Of a stretch of DNA of 64,000 nucleotides, positions 30,601 to 42,769 are shown in pieces; positions within the stretch are counted from its first letter, which is position 1; each line of letters begins with the position of its first letter. The DNA is from Lenzites betulinus. Its lineage: Eukaryota > Basidiomycota > Agaricomycetes > Polyporales > Polyporaceae. The stretch spans positions 417,730-481,729 of the forward strand of contig JABYQU010000026.1 of NCBI GenBank assembly GCA_022264855.1, given 5' to 3'. Below the pieces are notes generated by a model, which searched no databases, was not told the DNA's origin, and was given only the letters and a program-made list of their open reading frames with translations. The translations under genes were made by a program, and so were the position numbers.

Positions 30601-32947
30601 TCAGAAGCCATCGTTGTCCGACTTGTTGATCCACCGGGAGAACAGCGAGCTCTCGGCGCAGAGCTGGGATAGCACCGTGAGCAATAAGTCACGCACGCCC
30701 ACAAATCAGCACTTTGGGCCGCAGTCTCCGGAGACGAATCAACCGCAGCAGCACACACCGGAAGGTCAAGTCGACAGAGAGCTCGCGACGGCACACTCGC
30801 CGCGGATGGGCGCTCGCGCGGACGCTGCAGACATGAGCGCCGGAACAAGTGGGGCAGCTTCGCCTGCGTATATTCCGACGGAGCACTCTTCGCCAGGATT
30901 CCCATCGCCACCTGACCCGCCGTCGTCCACCACGCCCGACCCGCAGTCTTCTCTGGATGACTTTCCCACGCGCTCCACGTCCGAGTCTCTCCCGTCCACG
31001 ACGTCGTCATCCCAACACTCGCCCGATCCGCCAGCGCACGAGCCTGAACTGGGCGCGATGATCATGGAGCGGTTCGAGGAGACACTCGGGCGCGGCTCGA
31101 AGAGCTCGCTCTGGCCGGCCGCGCTCGACGACCCCCCGCGGAAGCTCGTGCTGTCGTCGCCCGTGCTGCAGGTCGCGAACGCGAACACGGTCAAGGACCG
31201 CTTCCTGTTCCTGTTCACCGACATCCTCATCATCGCGAAGCACTTCCTGCAGGAACACGACACGCTCCTCGACGCGACGCGCCCGGACCCGACGGACCGC
31301 AAGTTCGTGATCAAGAGCGTGGTGAAGCTCACCGAGCTGCGCTTGTGCAGCGAGCGCGACGACGCGCGCGCGAAGACGGGCCCCGCCGCGGCGAACCCCG
31401 CGCGCCACCCCGTCGTGCAGGCGTTCGTGCACCAGTTCGCGAAGGACCCGGACCAGGCGATCGCGGCGCTCGTGAGCAAGTCGGGCCCAAGGGACGACGT
31501 GGCGCTGGGGCAGCTGCTGTTCCGCACGCTTGACGTGGACAGGGCGCGGCTGGGCGAGTTCCTGGCAAGGCGGTCGTCGAAGGTCGCGCTCAAGGCGTAT
31601 GTGGATAGCTTTGGCCTGACGGGGCTGCGGATCGACAAGTCGCTCCGGGTGTTCCTCCAGAGCATACACATTCCTGCGAAGGCGCCCGCCGGGCACTCGA
31701 GTCCGCTGGAGTATCTCCTGGATTCGTTCGCGAGCAGGTGGTATGAGGCGAATGCGGCGATCGTGGCGTACGACAAGGACCTCGCGATTCGCCTCGTTCG
31801 CGCCATCGTCCAGCTCAACGAGGTCATGCACGGCAGTATCGCGCAGCAGCCTGGCCCGACTTCCTATCCCAAGCGTAACGTCATCCCTCGCGATTTCGTG
31901 GAGGCCTTCAGGCGATTCGATTCCCGCGCTTTGGTCTCGGACGAACTACTCGACAAGATCTACGCGTCCGTGCGTCGTGAGAAGCTCGCGGAGGCGCGGC
32001 ATCCGTCCAGTGTCGCCACTCAGCCCGACATCGTGATCAACGTCAAGCGTCCACTCCCCCCTCGTCTCACCTACCGCATGCAATCCGAGCCCGTCGTCCT
32101 TCGGATACCGCAGCCCGATCCGCACCTCACCATCCAGCTGTTCGGCCAAGACCTTGTCTTCCACCCCCCAGTGCTCGATTTTGCGAAGTCTTCCGAAGTC
32201 TCGTTCCGTGTGACGGGCACGCAGCTTGGGAACAAGACGATCGTCATGTGGCGCTCCGGACCGAACGCGCTCGCGTACACAGGTCTGCCGCTGAGCAGCC
32301 CCGTTGCGGTCGAGCGGTCGTTCATGCGGAACACGTTCCAGGCTGCGTTCGTTAACCACACGGGCCTCAAGCGCCGGTACATGTTCAGCGTCGACGATCC
32401 CCTCATTCGGCACCAATGGACAGTCTCGCTGAAGCGGCAGATCGAGATCGCAACCGCTGCAGCTCAGACCCAGTCGCAGTACCCCTTACCGATCAGTCAT
32501 TCGGCGGAAGCACTCGCGTTCAAGGTCTTGCAGGACACCCTCATCAGCCCGGAGGATGGCGGCTCGTCCTACGCCATATCGTTCCCTTCTCCTGTCGACC
32601 AAGCTTTGGCGCGCCTCACTGGAGTCAGCAGGAGCAGGAGCGGCAGCGTGTCGAGCTCGTTCGGCAACCTCGGTCCCCAGCGCCGGAGCCGTCCTGATGG
32701 TGCCCCCTCCGCGCATGTACGCTCGAAGTCGCGGAGCCAGCTCTACCGGCGCCATGGGCCAGGGAAGCTCGAGTCGGAGCTGGACGACGAGGACGAACGG
32801 GGGGCGGAGTCGTCGCCGCCGTCGCACGCGCGGATATGGAGCCTGCACGACCTGGAGACGGTGTGTCGCCAGAACAGCGCGATCCCGCCCGTGCTGGCGT
32901 ATCTCCAGGTTGGCCTGGTGCGCGATGCGGATGTAAATGCATCATGA
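27608..32947 (+). CDS. Large Sec7/PH-domain protein (ARF-GEF-like)
   Basis: Two exons (27608-29294, 29346-32947) encode about 1762 residues. The first 1100 or so are disordered, with an RS-rich patch, an acidic run (DDDDEDDEDDDEEEEEEE) and many Ser/Pro stretches. A PH-like segment lies near 1165-1232 (DRFLFLFTDILIIAKHF). A Sec7-type helical domain lies near 1248-1372 (LGQLLFRTLDVDRARLGEFL, LEYLLDSFASRWYEAN). A further PH domain lies near 1468-1598, ending QWTVSLKRQIEI. Sec7 domains activate ARF GTPases at membranes. Here the usual glutamic-finger loop (FRLPGEAQ) is replaced by HIPAKAPAG, and the LNTDLHNP region by LNEVMHGSI, so exchange activity is doubtful. A 57 nt intron (32976-33032) lies in the 3' UTR. 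Relation to fungal Syt1-type ARF-GEFs is inferred from domain order. Confidence 0.85.
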
Positions 32948-35352
32948 CCCGCGTTTCATCTGGTCGCCTGTCGTCGTAAGTCTCCAAGCTTGTCTGTCTA
33001 TCTGTGGCAGACGAGGCTAATGACGTGAACAGGTCGTTGAAGTCTGCTCAGTGCTGTGGATGCATGTCTTTTGCTTTCTGTATTATCCCCGGATCTCACC
33101 CCCCTCATGACGGACCCTCTCTCGCTCCTGCTCGCTCGTCGTAATCTCATCAACCAACCCGTTATTGTCTAGTATTGTAGTAGAACGCTCGTTAACCCCA
33201 TCATAGCACCAGCCCTGCCCTCCCTTCCAGTATCCAGTTTCCAGTATCCCATATACAATCCCGTCAATTACTCGCTCACTCGCACCGTTCCACCATCTCG
33301 CCGTTCCGCCTCCGGATCCCGCCTCATGCCTTAATGTTATGCGTCGCTTCATCTGGGGATCTGACATCTGTAATTATTGCTATTACGCTCGTCTGTGTAG
33401 CTCCCGCCTCGGCGTCGTCGTCGTCATTAGATAGTGCGATCGATGACATACTTACTCTTCGAAACCTGCAAACGGGACGCCCGGGTCGGCACGTTTCTGG
33501 GCGCTTCCACCGCTGACTTCTTTCTCTCGTACTAACTGCGTGGACTTTCTGGTCGTGACACGGTGGTGAGGTGATGCATACTAGCAGGACGTTACGTTGC
33601 AGGCTTCTGCGGAACACTTCATATCACGATAATTCCATTGACTGCAATGTTAAGGCAGATGTACAAATATTACGGAAGTATCCAAAGCTGAACATCACGC
33701 GTACGGCCCGCGCGCCGCCGTATTCGAGTTGTGGTGTCGCGTTCGCTGTGAGATTGTTCAGACATACGGCTGAGCGCGAGCTCCCTTCAAAGTGAGTCGG
33801 TCAGATAATGTGATTGCGATGAGCCTGACTTTCTCGACGTACCGTAGTCGGCCACCCAAACCCATGTGCTGGAAAGAACCGCCCTCGAATGTCGCCCGAT
33901 GGATTGAGGGTGATCCTGGCGAGGGCCGATATCAGCAGCCGTTGGAATACAAGTCGTGGCCAATCCAAGCGCGATAAAACGGGCTTACCTACGAGACCGT
34001 CTCTCCACACTCTCGTGGCGTCACAGGTGGGAAGGAGCGCCGCGAGCTTGCAGAGGCGCGTTCAGGCCTCAGCAACTCGCCGACGTGCTGGAACCAACGA
34101 AGCTCAAGGTGTAGGAAGTCACTTGCATAGACGGGGGCCACGTTTTCAATTTTCCCGGTGAGTGGGAGTACTCGACGATAGATTGTCCTCGTAAGGGCCC
34201 GGCAAGCTTAGGTGGTCGGTGGGATCTTGGTTGCAGAGAATAGGGTATTGTATGAGAGGTTTGTCTGTCGGATATGTCGGATGGTGATGTGTACGCCATG
34301 ATGGGGAGGACGGCGGCATTGGATGGTGAGGTTCTTAAAAAGGTGAGTGGCGAAGGTGGGTTGGTTCTGCTGGTTCGTCGACCCTCTCAGCAACCCTCTT
34401 TATATCTGTCCGGAGGGAGCTTTGATGCCATTGTGGATGGTGCGTGTGGTGTTACTCTTTGTGATGCTTGGGCTCAAGCTCCGGCTCCGTTTCACAGGCC
34501 ATGGCGCGCCATTATCGTTGACGGGCCATGTTCCGCCCCAAGCGGCAGGCTCATTGACCCCCTCCCGGAGCCATTGTGGTCTGCATCGAGACTCCCGCAG
34601 CACCAATATGATCATGAAGGCTTATTCTCCCCCTTCCCCGAGTTGCACCGCCGGCGGGACACTCACAATAGCTGGGTACGTGTGAAGTGCTTTGACCACT
34701 CCATACAACACGACGTTCCTGGGTACGCTTTATTCCTTCGAGTATGATGAGCATCGTTCTCGGAGCATAATCCCAGGGCGGTTTGCGGGGAGACCTAATC
34801 CATTTATGCTGCGGTTCGCTTGGGAGTGATTTGACCAAGCCCCCATGGCCAGCTGTGGGCCTAATTTCAGGGGTTTCTCCGACTCCTGAGATCCGCACAG
34901 TACTCACACTTTTCTTTGAGAAAGGCAGCGGTCGCATTTAGAGCTTCTACTAATAAGGCCGGACTGACCGCGGCTCAGGCTGTACAGGTTGTGCCTTGAA
35001 GGCGTTTGGTATCGCTACACGGAAGGCTTGACGTTCAAGTACTTGTTAGAGCTCAAATATTATGCAAACTTGCTACCCATCGACCTCCCTACATATTCGT
35101 CAACATGGCAGGTTTATGAGGTTGTGATCTATACAGTCATCACTGGCGTTAAAGCATTCCGTTCAGATTCGAGTCTCCGACTTTCGCGGGGCGCTCAACT
35201 GTATGCTTTAGCGCCTCGGAAGTACTGAGCGCGGTAACTTGGGCTCTTACCATCGAGTCCATTTACTTACACCAGCGTTGAGCTCATCTGCATAAGGAAG
35301 TACTGCAGTACTTCCCTTCCTCTCGAAAACAGCTTGCACACACACACGCAAC
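32948..35352. other. Intergenic region
   Basis: This contains the 3' UTR (with intron 32976-33032) of the Sec7-like gene. A 157-codon plus-strand frame at 34274-34747 starts with ATG but shows no domain, no conserved-looking pattern and an internal GTGAGT; I do not annotate it as a gene. The rest shows nothing recognisable. Confidence 0.4.
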
Positions 35353-35685
35353 ATGTCCACACCCGCAAAGCCCGCCGCGCCCAAAGCCGTGCACCCGCTC
35401 CCGCTCAGCTCCACCCTGCACGACCTCGCGCTCCTCCGCGCCGCCGACCTCGACCTCGCCGCGCTCCTCCCGCCACCATCCGCGGCTTCTTCACAAACGC
35501 CCTCGACGTCGACGGCGGATCCGGCGGTGGAGCAGAGCGTGCAGCGCTCGCTGGAGTTCTCGCGCGAGGCAAGGGCGGCGCTGAAGTTGCTGCATTCGGG
35601 GGCGGTGGAGGGGCAGGGCGCGCGCGTGGATGGGGTGAGGGAGCGGTTGGAGGATGTTGTGTTGGGTTTGGAGGGGAGGGAGTGA
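35353..35685 (+). CDS. Small hypothetical protein
   Basis: A single-exon frame of 110 residues opens with ATG after a CA-repeat leader (ACACACACACGCAAC). The N-terminal half is Pro/Ala/Ser-rich with a Leu-rich stretch (HDLALLRAADLDLAALLPPP). The C-terminal half (SVQRSLEFSREARAALKLL and a following segment) is predicted helical and possibly coiled-coil. I recognise no family. Strong third-position GC and a compact amphipathic C-terminus argue that it is real. An exon beyond 35685 cannot be excluded, since the stop overlaps a GTGAGG. Confidence 0.55.
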   Translation: MSTPAKPAAPKAVHPLPLSSTLHDLALLRAADLDLAALLPPPSAASSQTPSTSTADPAVEQSVQRSLEFSREARAALKLLHSGAVEGQGARVDGVRERLEDVVLGLEGRE

Positions 35686-36677
35686 GGTGGGGTGGACGGA
35701 TGTAATCGTGAGTGATTCGTCTGGGCGGTATGGGTTGTGGCGAGCCGTGGTGACACTCGCTCGTGTAGGATACTCTTGGCTGGATGATGGAGAGCATGTA
35801 CAGTATGTGGTGATCCGTTTACCCCGGATATCGCCCAAGCACCCTGAAACCGAAGATGACCTACGAGTCGACTCGCCTTATGCAGATACCTGCTACATCT
35901 CTCCCCGTGCTTCCTGTTCCGGACAAATGTCATGAAACGCGGGGCCCCCTGCGCCTTCTCTTCATCTCCCCCTCAAATGAATTGGTATTACCCCGATGTT
36001 GTGGTATGCTCACCTCGTGTTTCTCTCGATGTCTACATCCGCTGAACTGTTGTTTGGGTCGTGCTAGCTGGAAGATCCCCCCGGGCCTTGATACAGGCTA
36101 CGGGATGCGATTTGCTGCACCGCGCAAGGTGCGGGCAGTGCAGCGCAGGACCCCTCCTGATACCCAGTACCCACCAGCACGATCTGTATGCACAGCAATA
36201 TCCGTTCTCGGGATACATCCAACTAGGCCAAGCGAACAGCCAAACACTAGATTACCTGTAGGGTGCGCCCATGGTTGTTCGCACCTTCGGATCCACGGGG
36301 CCACCTCCGCTATCAGCGGCGTGAAGTCGCCCCAAGCTGCACCCACCCGGATGACATGTGGGAAGCTGTTTACCTGTGCGACTCATTTGACGAGATACCT
36401 AATTTTAGGCGCGCTCTATATCAGCCTCGCGTGCAGAAAGCCGTGACATATGACGACGTAGATGGAGAAGTGCGAACCACTCTGACGTCGCAAGCGTGCA
36501 CGACCCTGAGGCCCCATATACATCTTCAAGGCGTGTAGGCTAGCTCCGCGAACAACACGGCGAAGTTATGCGTTACTATTCGGTCCTTCACAAAAGTCTT
36601 TGTGAGTCAGGAAATTGAAGCTTGGAGAGCAGAGCTCTTGTCCGCCTTGTGTCCGCCATACTGCATGTGCGCGTGGG
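35686..36677. other. Intergenic region
   Basis: No gene supported. Short overlapping frames on both strands look incidental. Confidence 0.35.
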
Positions 36678-36954
36678 TCGTCATTTACCGCCGCCGTCGC
36701 GCAATTAGCCCCATAGTCATTCGGACGAGCACCAACGGGATTATGTTACCGTCGATCAGACACCCGAAGGTGCATCTGTGGAGTATACGGAGCATGCAGG
36801 GCTCGACTCACCTTCGTCAGTACTGCAAGTACGTACCGGTCGCCATCTTCCACCGCCGTCCCGCAATATGCCCCATAGTCATTCGGACAAGCACCAACGG
36901 GTTTACGTTACCGATCAGATACCCGAAGTTGCGTCTGTGGAGTATACGGAGCAC
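36678..36954. repeat. Two-copy direct repeat (units about 115 bp, spaced about 160 bp)
   Basis: 36678-36794 and 36840-36954 share CCCCATAGTCATTCGGAC, AGCACCAACGGG, ACCCGAAG and GTGGAGTATACGGAGCA in order, with scattered differences. The offset is 162 bp at the left and 159 bp at the right. The repeat lies 350-600 bp upstream of the Con-6 gene. Confidence 0.7.
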
Positions 36955-37175
36955 CGCGCAGGGCCAGACCCACTTCGCCCACAGCCTTCTTCGTCTCGAG
37001 TGGTGCGCCTTCCTCGTCACCAACCGCATTCTCCGCCCGCGTACCCAACACCAAGGCCTTTGTTCATCAACGCACAAAGGGAGGCGTTTGAAATGGGTGA
37101 GTTGTGTATCCACTTCGTGGCGTCTTGTGGGCATGGGCGGGGCGCGGCTCCTGCTGGGGCGAGCATCCCTGTGCC

Positions 37176-37205
37176 TGACGTCACTCGGCCCCGTGCGGTA
37201 TAAAG
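37176..37205 (+). promoter_or_regulatory. CRE palindrome and TATA box of Con-6 gene
   Basis: A perfect TGACGTCA (37176-37183), the binding site of CREB/ATF-type bZIP factors, is followed by TATAAAG (37199-37205) 106 nt upstream of the Con-6 start codon. This pairing suggests stress- or development-controlled expression, as expected for conidiation proteins. The regulatory role is inference. Confidence 0.5.
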
Positions 37206-37310
37206 GCTGCCTTTCGTCCAGCTGTTTCTTCACAATTCACCTTCGACATCTATCACAACTCCAACTCACTCATAACTCTACCACCTTTTCTACCAACCAT
37301 CCAATCCACC

Positions 37311-37945
37311 ATGTCCGGACACGACGGTAAGTCCCTTGCACCCCGACACGCCCACGTGACCACGTCTAACGCGCCTCCCCCCGTAGACAAGCGCGTTGCT
37401 GCCGGTCTCAAGGCTGCGATCCACAACCCGAACGTCTCCGAGGAGGCCAAGGAGCGCGCGCAGGAGCGCCTCGAGACGATGGGCACCTCCGTCGAGACCA
37501 CCGCCGCGTCGCGCGGCACCGGCACCGTGTACCCCGTCGGGGCGACGGACGAGGCGGGCCATGAGGCGAACCGCGTCTTGGGCGGGTATAAGGCGACGTT
37601 GCACAGTGAGTAGCCCCTTCGCGCGTGCGTGTGGTGTTGTGGAGGGTGAGTGCTGATGCATGATGGGGGGATGGGCAGACCCGAACGTGAGCGACGAGGC
37701 GAAGCGGCATGCGCGCGAGATCCTCGCTGCGGACGGGTACCAGTACGAGCGCCCTGAGGGCGTGGCGGAGGACGAGCACCAGAAGCGCGTGAATGCGGGG
37801 TATAAGGCTGCGATGAACAGTATGTTGTCCAGATGTGTTTTGGGCCTGGATCGGGATGTTGATGCAGGTTTTGGTAGATCCGAATGTGTCGATGGCGGCG
37901 AAGCTGCATGCTGAGGAGTACCTTTTGGACCATGGTGGCCTCTGA
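37311..37945 (+). CDS. Conidiation-specific protein 6 (Con-6) family protein
   Basis: Four exons (37311-37326, 37387-37605, 37679-37819, 37878-37945) encode 147 residues. Three copies of the Con-6 motif are present: NPNVSEEAKERAQERLE, NPNVSDEAKRHAREIL and NPNVSMAAKLHAEEYL. Each of the last two introns splits the first Asn codon of the following motif, so every repeat sits on its own exon. GYKA(T/A)(L/M) segments precede the second and third motifs. Con-6 proteins are small hydrophilic proteins abundant in asexual spores of ascomycetes and also found in basidiomycetes under stress; their biochemical role is unknown. The gene has a CRE and TATA box upstream. Confidence 0.92.
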
Positions 37946-39475
37946 GCGGTTGAGTGCATTGTTTGGAGCGTCGTTGAATCCGTAGGACCATCTAGGAGGA
38001 TTCTCGGCCAGTAGTCAGTCTTGCGGTGTAGGAATATCATCGACTTGTGCTTTGTGAACCACTCGCTGTGAATGTTCGATCCGGCTTCAGCGAAAGTCTC
38101 TACCTGAGCGCGTGAACTTGCGGTACTGCTCCTGCCTTTGTATAGTATTTACTTGATGTCTGTGAGGGTACCTGACCGCATGGCATGGGGCGTCTAATAA
38201 GGTTGAAGGTTAACGTTATGCGTTTTGCCGTCGCGCGTCCCGTTGTTTCGCCCATCCATCCTTCCTTCCGATCGCGATTCGGTTCTGCGCAACCTTCTCC
38301 GCACCGCGCTCCTCTCCCTCCCCTCCCCTCATATCCTCCACCCGTTCCTCTCTGCACACCCTCCCCGTCCGGATCTGGCGCGGCGCCCGCACGCGCCCAC
38401 GGCCAACTTCCACGCAACGAACACGCGCATTGAACATTCTGATGGTGGCGGTCCGCGGACCCTGCCCTCCGCGTCCTTGGTCCTTGGGCCCACAGGGACG
38501 GCCCGCGCCTGTCCGCCCCGCACGGGCACCCCCGTTCGCTCCCATTGGCTTCTGCGTGCGGGGGGCCGCGTACGCGTTGTCTTGATTGCGCGCGCTCTGG
38601 CGCGTCAGGCGGACTGTGGATTGGTTTGCGGGTTGCGGTTTGCGGCGACGCGCGACGAGCGAGGCGAGCGTTGGCCCTTGGGTTGCCAACTTGCCTTTGA
38701 TAGAGCGCTGTGCGAGGCAGCAGGCGCTCGGACATGCAGGGACATGCCTCCGGGCGGACTGCTGCCTGGCCACCTGGCGCTGTTTCAGAACGAAGAATTT
38801 GGCCTCGAGGCTCGAGGGCGGGCTACGATGTCGCTCACTTGCGCATTTGCAACGCGGTAGCGGTTGCGTAACGCGTTGTGCGCTGGTTGGTTGGATACTG
38901 ACCGTCCCTGGATTCGAGCAGCTCCCGCGCACCCGTGCCTGGACGACGTCCTCCGCGACCGCGTTCCGATTGCGCACCGGCGCGTCGCGTCGCGTTACGG
39001 TTCTGAATCTCTGGATCCAATTGAAGAACGTTGCCCCAACGTGGCGCGCGGCACGCCCCGCGTCGCGCGCAAGGCCCGGCCGACCTCAGCACGACGGGCG
39101 GCGCACGACCCTCCGCTGGCGTTCATCTCCGACGCGCAAGCGCTATACGGACAATCGCGTGCATCAGAGCGACGGAGGAGGGCGAGGAACGAGGGAGCGC
39201 GTCGATCGACATCGGAGCAGCCCATCGAGAAATCTGGATTATGCCTGCACACAGCGCAGATCGGGAGGAGCGATCGCCCGTCCTCCTCCCTCCCCATGTC
39301 TTATATAACCCAGCCACTCGCTGCCGGCCCCGCGCTCCCTCCCGCCCTGCCTGCTCCTCGTCCTGTCCACGCCGTCCCGCACCTGTCTGGTGGTCCACGC
39401 GGAGAACACGCCCGATCTGACACACGCACTGAGTACTGAACGGCCGCCCGCCCACGGAGGAAAACGAACTTGAAC
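37946..39475. other. Intergenic, GC-rich
   Basis: No gene supported, although frames of 200 codons or more are open on both strands between 38225 and 39440 because of high GC. Compositions (Arg/Ala/Pro) and the absence of matching splice signals argue against coding. Confidence 0.4.
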
Positions 39476-41429
39476 ATGGTACGTGCCTGCAGTCGTGCGC
39501 GCCGAGGACATGCAGCCGAGGTGACCTTGACCAGTACACGCGCTTCGAGCAGCAGACGCCGGACTTCATGCCCGCCGAGTTCGTCGTCGTCGGCGGCGCC
39601 GTCACCGGCCTCGCGGTCGCGATCGCGCTCAGCAGGGTGGGCCACAGGGTGACCGTGCTCGAGCAGATGGCGAGTTTCGACGAGGTGCGTCTTGAATTGG
39701 GCTGTGGGTGCTGTGCGCGGGTGCGGGGTGTGAACAAGCGAGATGTTGTAGACGCCGCTGGGCGGGGGCTGTCGGCTGCCGCCGAACGCGACGAAGCTGC
39801 TGTATCGCTGGGGGATGGAGGAGCGCTTGCGGAAGTGGGCGATCAAGTCGCGGGGGTTCGTGTTCGCGCAATGTGAGTCTGTCCTGCGCGTGCTGCTCGC
39901 GTCTTGTCGGTCTGACGCGCTTTTGTGTTGCAGTCGAGTCTGGGTCGGTGATGGGCACGCACGATTGGGAGGACGACGTCCTGGATGAGACGGGCGGGGA
40001 CTTCCTCCTCATGCACGTACGTGGGACCATCCTCTGCGCACCATCCTTGTCTAACGCGCCCTCCGCGCAGTACCCGACCCTTCGCAAAATTTTCGCGGAT
40101 TCCGCAAAGGAATGCGGGGCGACGCTCCGACCCGGCTGCAGCGTCGTCTCCATCAAGGGTGACCCGCAGCGACCAAGCGTGACGCTCGCGTCGGGCGAGG
40201 TGCTGTCGGCGGACGTGGTGATCGGCGCAGACGGATGCTACGTGCAGCCGTTCTGCTGTCGGCCCACGATGCTCAAGCTGCTGGAGCAGGAGGACGTGGC
40301 GGAGCCGACGGGGAGGACGATGTTTCAGTGCGTTTATTGGTTTTGGGCTGTTCGCGTGGATGTTGATGGGATGGCGTGTTCGCAGCGCTGTTATCCCTGA
40401 ATCAGCGTTGAAAGAGCTGGAGGACGAGGGGCTTAGGAAGCGATTGCAAGAGGTGCGGACGGTGTTTTGACGTTCTGTAACGAGGGCTGATATTGAAGCA
40501 TCCAGGGCGCGGTGCTGTCATGGTTCGGGAAGGGGAGCGGTGCGGTCGGGTTCTGCATCGTAGGTTTGCACCTTGATTCTGACAACAACGAAGCTAATAC
40601 CGAGCCCAGAAAGACATGAATACCGGAGATCTGCTCTTCGTGCTATATGTGTACACCAAGACGGACGACACAGACATGACACTGCGGCCCATGGACCGCG
40701 ACGCGATGCTGAAAGCACTCGAGGGCTGCGACGAGAGGTGAGTCGGACACGCCCGTCATTCGCGAGGACAAGCCGCTGACCCGTCCTCGCAGGCTGTCAA
40801 AGTTGACGCGGCACGCGATACAAGTAACGTACCTCCCGATGGCAAACCGGCCAAATCTGGACGAGTGGGTCCATCCAGAAGGCCGGATCGTCGTCCTCGG
40901 CGAGGCCGCCCACCCGCTTCCCGTGAGTCCCTTCCCCCCACACCCGCGTCCCCATCCCGCACCCGCTCACGCCCACGCGCGCACACAGGTAGGGTCAATA
41001 TACACGATCGGGCTGACGGTCGGCGACGCAGCGGTGTTCGGGCGGCTGTTCAAGCACCTGCACCGCGCGGACCAGATCGACATGTTCCTGCACGCGGTGA
41101 GCGCGATCCGCGCGGGGCGCGTCGAGCGCGTCATCCGCGCCTCGCACGGGAACATCTTCGCCGCGTCGCTCCCGCCAGGCGTGGCCGAGGCGCACGACCG
41201 CGCGCTGCGCGAGCGCTCCGAGCGCGAGATCACGGAGCTCGGCGTGGGCAGGCAAGGGGCCGCGAGCGAGGAGATGGTCGTGGCGGTGGAGGGGATATTC
41301 GCGTATGACCCGGAGGACGAGGCGGACGATTGGTGGGTGAAGTGGGGGCTCATGCAGGAGCGCGCGGCGCGGACGGTCGTGGGGGACGCGGTGTCGGTGC
41401 ATGTGGACGAGACGAAGGAGCGGGCGTAG
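39476..41429 (+). CDS. FAD-dependent monooxygenase (salicylate-hydroxylase-like)
   Basis: At least nine exons join in frame: 39535-39684 (or from ATG 39568), 39752-39872, 39934-40016, 40071-40327, 40386-40452, 40506-40559, 40610-40737, 40793-40922 and 40989-41429. An upstream ATG (39476-39478) directly abuts a GTACGT donor, and a 56 nt intron would add MYTRFEQQTPDF; otherwise translation starts at 39568. Length is 477 or 465 residues. FAD motifs: VVVGGAVTGLAVAIALSR (GxGxxG with Ala in the middle), DVVIGADG, and VLGEAAHPLP (GD motif with Glu in place of Asp). These enzymes hydroxylate aromatic or polyketide substrates using NAD(P)H and O2. The region after GADG (CYVQPFCC) lacks the usual Ser-x-x-Arg, so substrate or activity may differ. 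No neighbouring biosynthetic genes were seen. Confidence 0.88.
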
Positions 41430-42325
41430 CGGGGTAGGGCGCGCGGCGGCGAGCTGCGCGTCGGGCCCGGTTTGCGTCGGTGCGCGGTCTTTTCCTTGTT
41501 CTCCTGATTTATGTGGACGATGTTGTATTATCGGGGTGCGCGTTGACCGGTCGCGTCCTTCCTTGCATTTGGCAGTGCACATTCCTTCTTCGCCCACAGC
41601 TACCACTCGTATATATCCGCATACTACTCCACCACGTTACTGTCCCCCGTCGTGCGCATGTATATCCCCCCATCCTGCTGTCGCCCTCCCCTCGCAGTCC
41701 GTATCGTATACATTACCATCGCGATAACACCACCGTGCCTCGCGCGAGCCCAATCTCCGCGGTGTACCCTCTCACTCCGGAGCTCGAGGCGTAAGTCTAA
41801 GAGGCCCTGGGTGTCGCCTGTCGCCTAGATATGTCATAGCGCACCGCGCGGCGGCTAACGCAACGCATCGGCGACCTAGTCGCCTGGTGTTCTGCGCAGA
41901 ACGCGTGTTTGCGTCCCGCGGGCGGAACGAGGCTTAAGGCCGAGAGCGGGACCCATTGGGATCGAGCGTGGATCTGGGGGGCTGATGAGATGGGCTGCCG
42001 CGACGATCGGTCGGGGGCGTCCGGGCGGACTGTGATCAGAGCGTCGACGGTGGACTGTGGAAGATGATCATGCTACCGCGGCGGCCGCGAGTCTGTGCGA
42101 GTTGGGTCAGCAGCGGCTGTGTTGGCGTGCAATAAGAGGGAACGTGAAAGAGAGTGTTTCTTCAGTTGGCTAGCTCGTGGGTAGGGAAGATCAAATGAAA
42201 GCGGGTCTTAAGAGGCCTGCGTGGTCGTGTCATGCTTACTGCTACTGTAGCGTTGACGCGAGATGATCAACAGAACGGGGACGGACATCGAGGAAACGCA
42301 GGCCATGTCATCTCATCAATAAACA
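41430..42325. other. Intergenic region
   Basis: 3' flank of the monooxygenase, then sequence without recognisable features up to the first inverted cassette. Confidence 0.4.
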
Positions 42326-42769
42326 CACAAATCACATTTTTACAGCGACTATGTATCGTAGTGTCTCGGGGACGCCGCGTCCCTTCCCGAACCTCACCGT
42401 CACCTCGTTGCATTTGGCCATTGCGAAGATGCGGGTCATAGAGAGGTATCGCAGGTGGGACGTCCGAGCAGAGGCGTAGGTGAGGGGACATGGACGTGCT
42501 ATACACGCCCAGCACAGATGATGCTGGGAGCTGCGCGGGTTTCTGGACATCGGCCGGGCTTGAGTCGCGCGGGGCCACGCGTTACGACGGGGCTTTCTCG
42601 GTCCACAGGTCGGGATATGGGTGTGGCGGCGGGAGCTGCAGCCCTGAAATACCACGCCATTTCGATGAAGCAGTCCTGGAGGAAGGGCAGGGAAGACGCG
42701 CCCGTCAGTGAACAGTTTGGGGAGAATATGAAAGGAGCGCACGAGTGGAGGAGGTGGCGGTAGAGAGTA

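Noticed and set aside
34274..34747. 157-codon plus-strand frame
   Set aside because: Has an ATG but no recognisable pattern, internal splice-like sites and weak coding bias; too little support.
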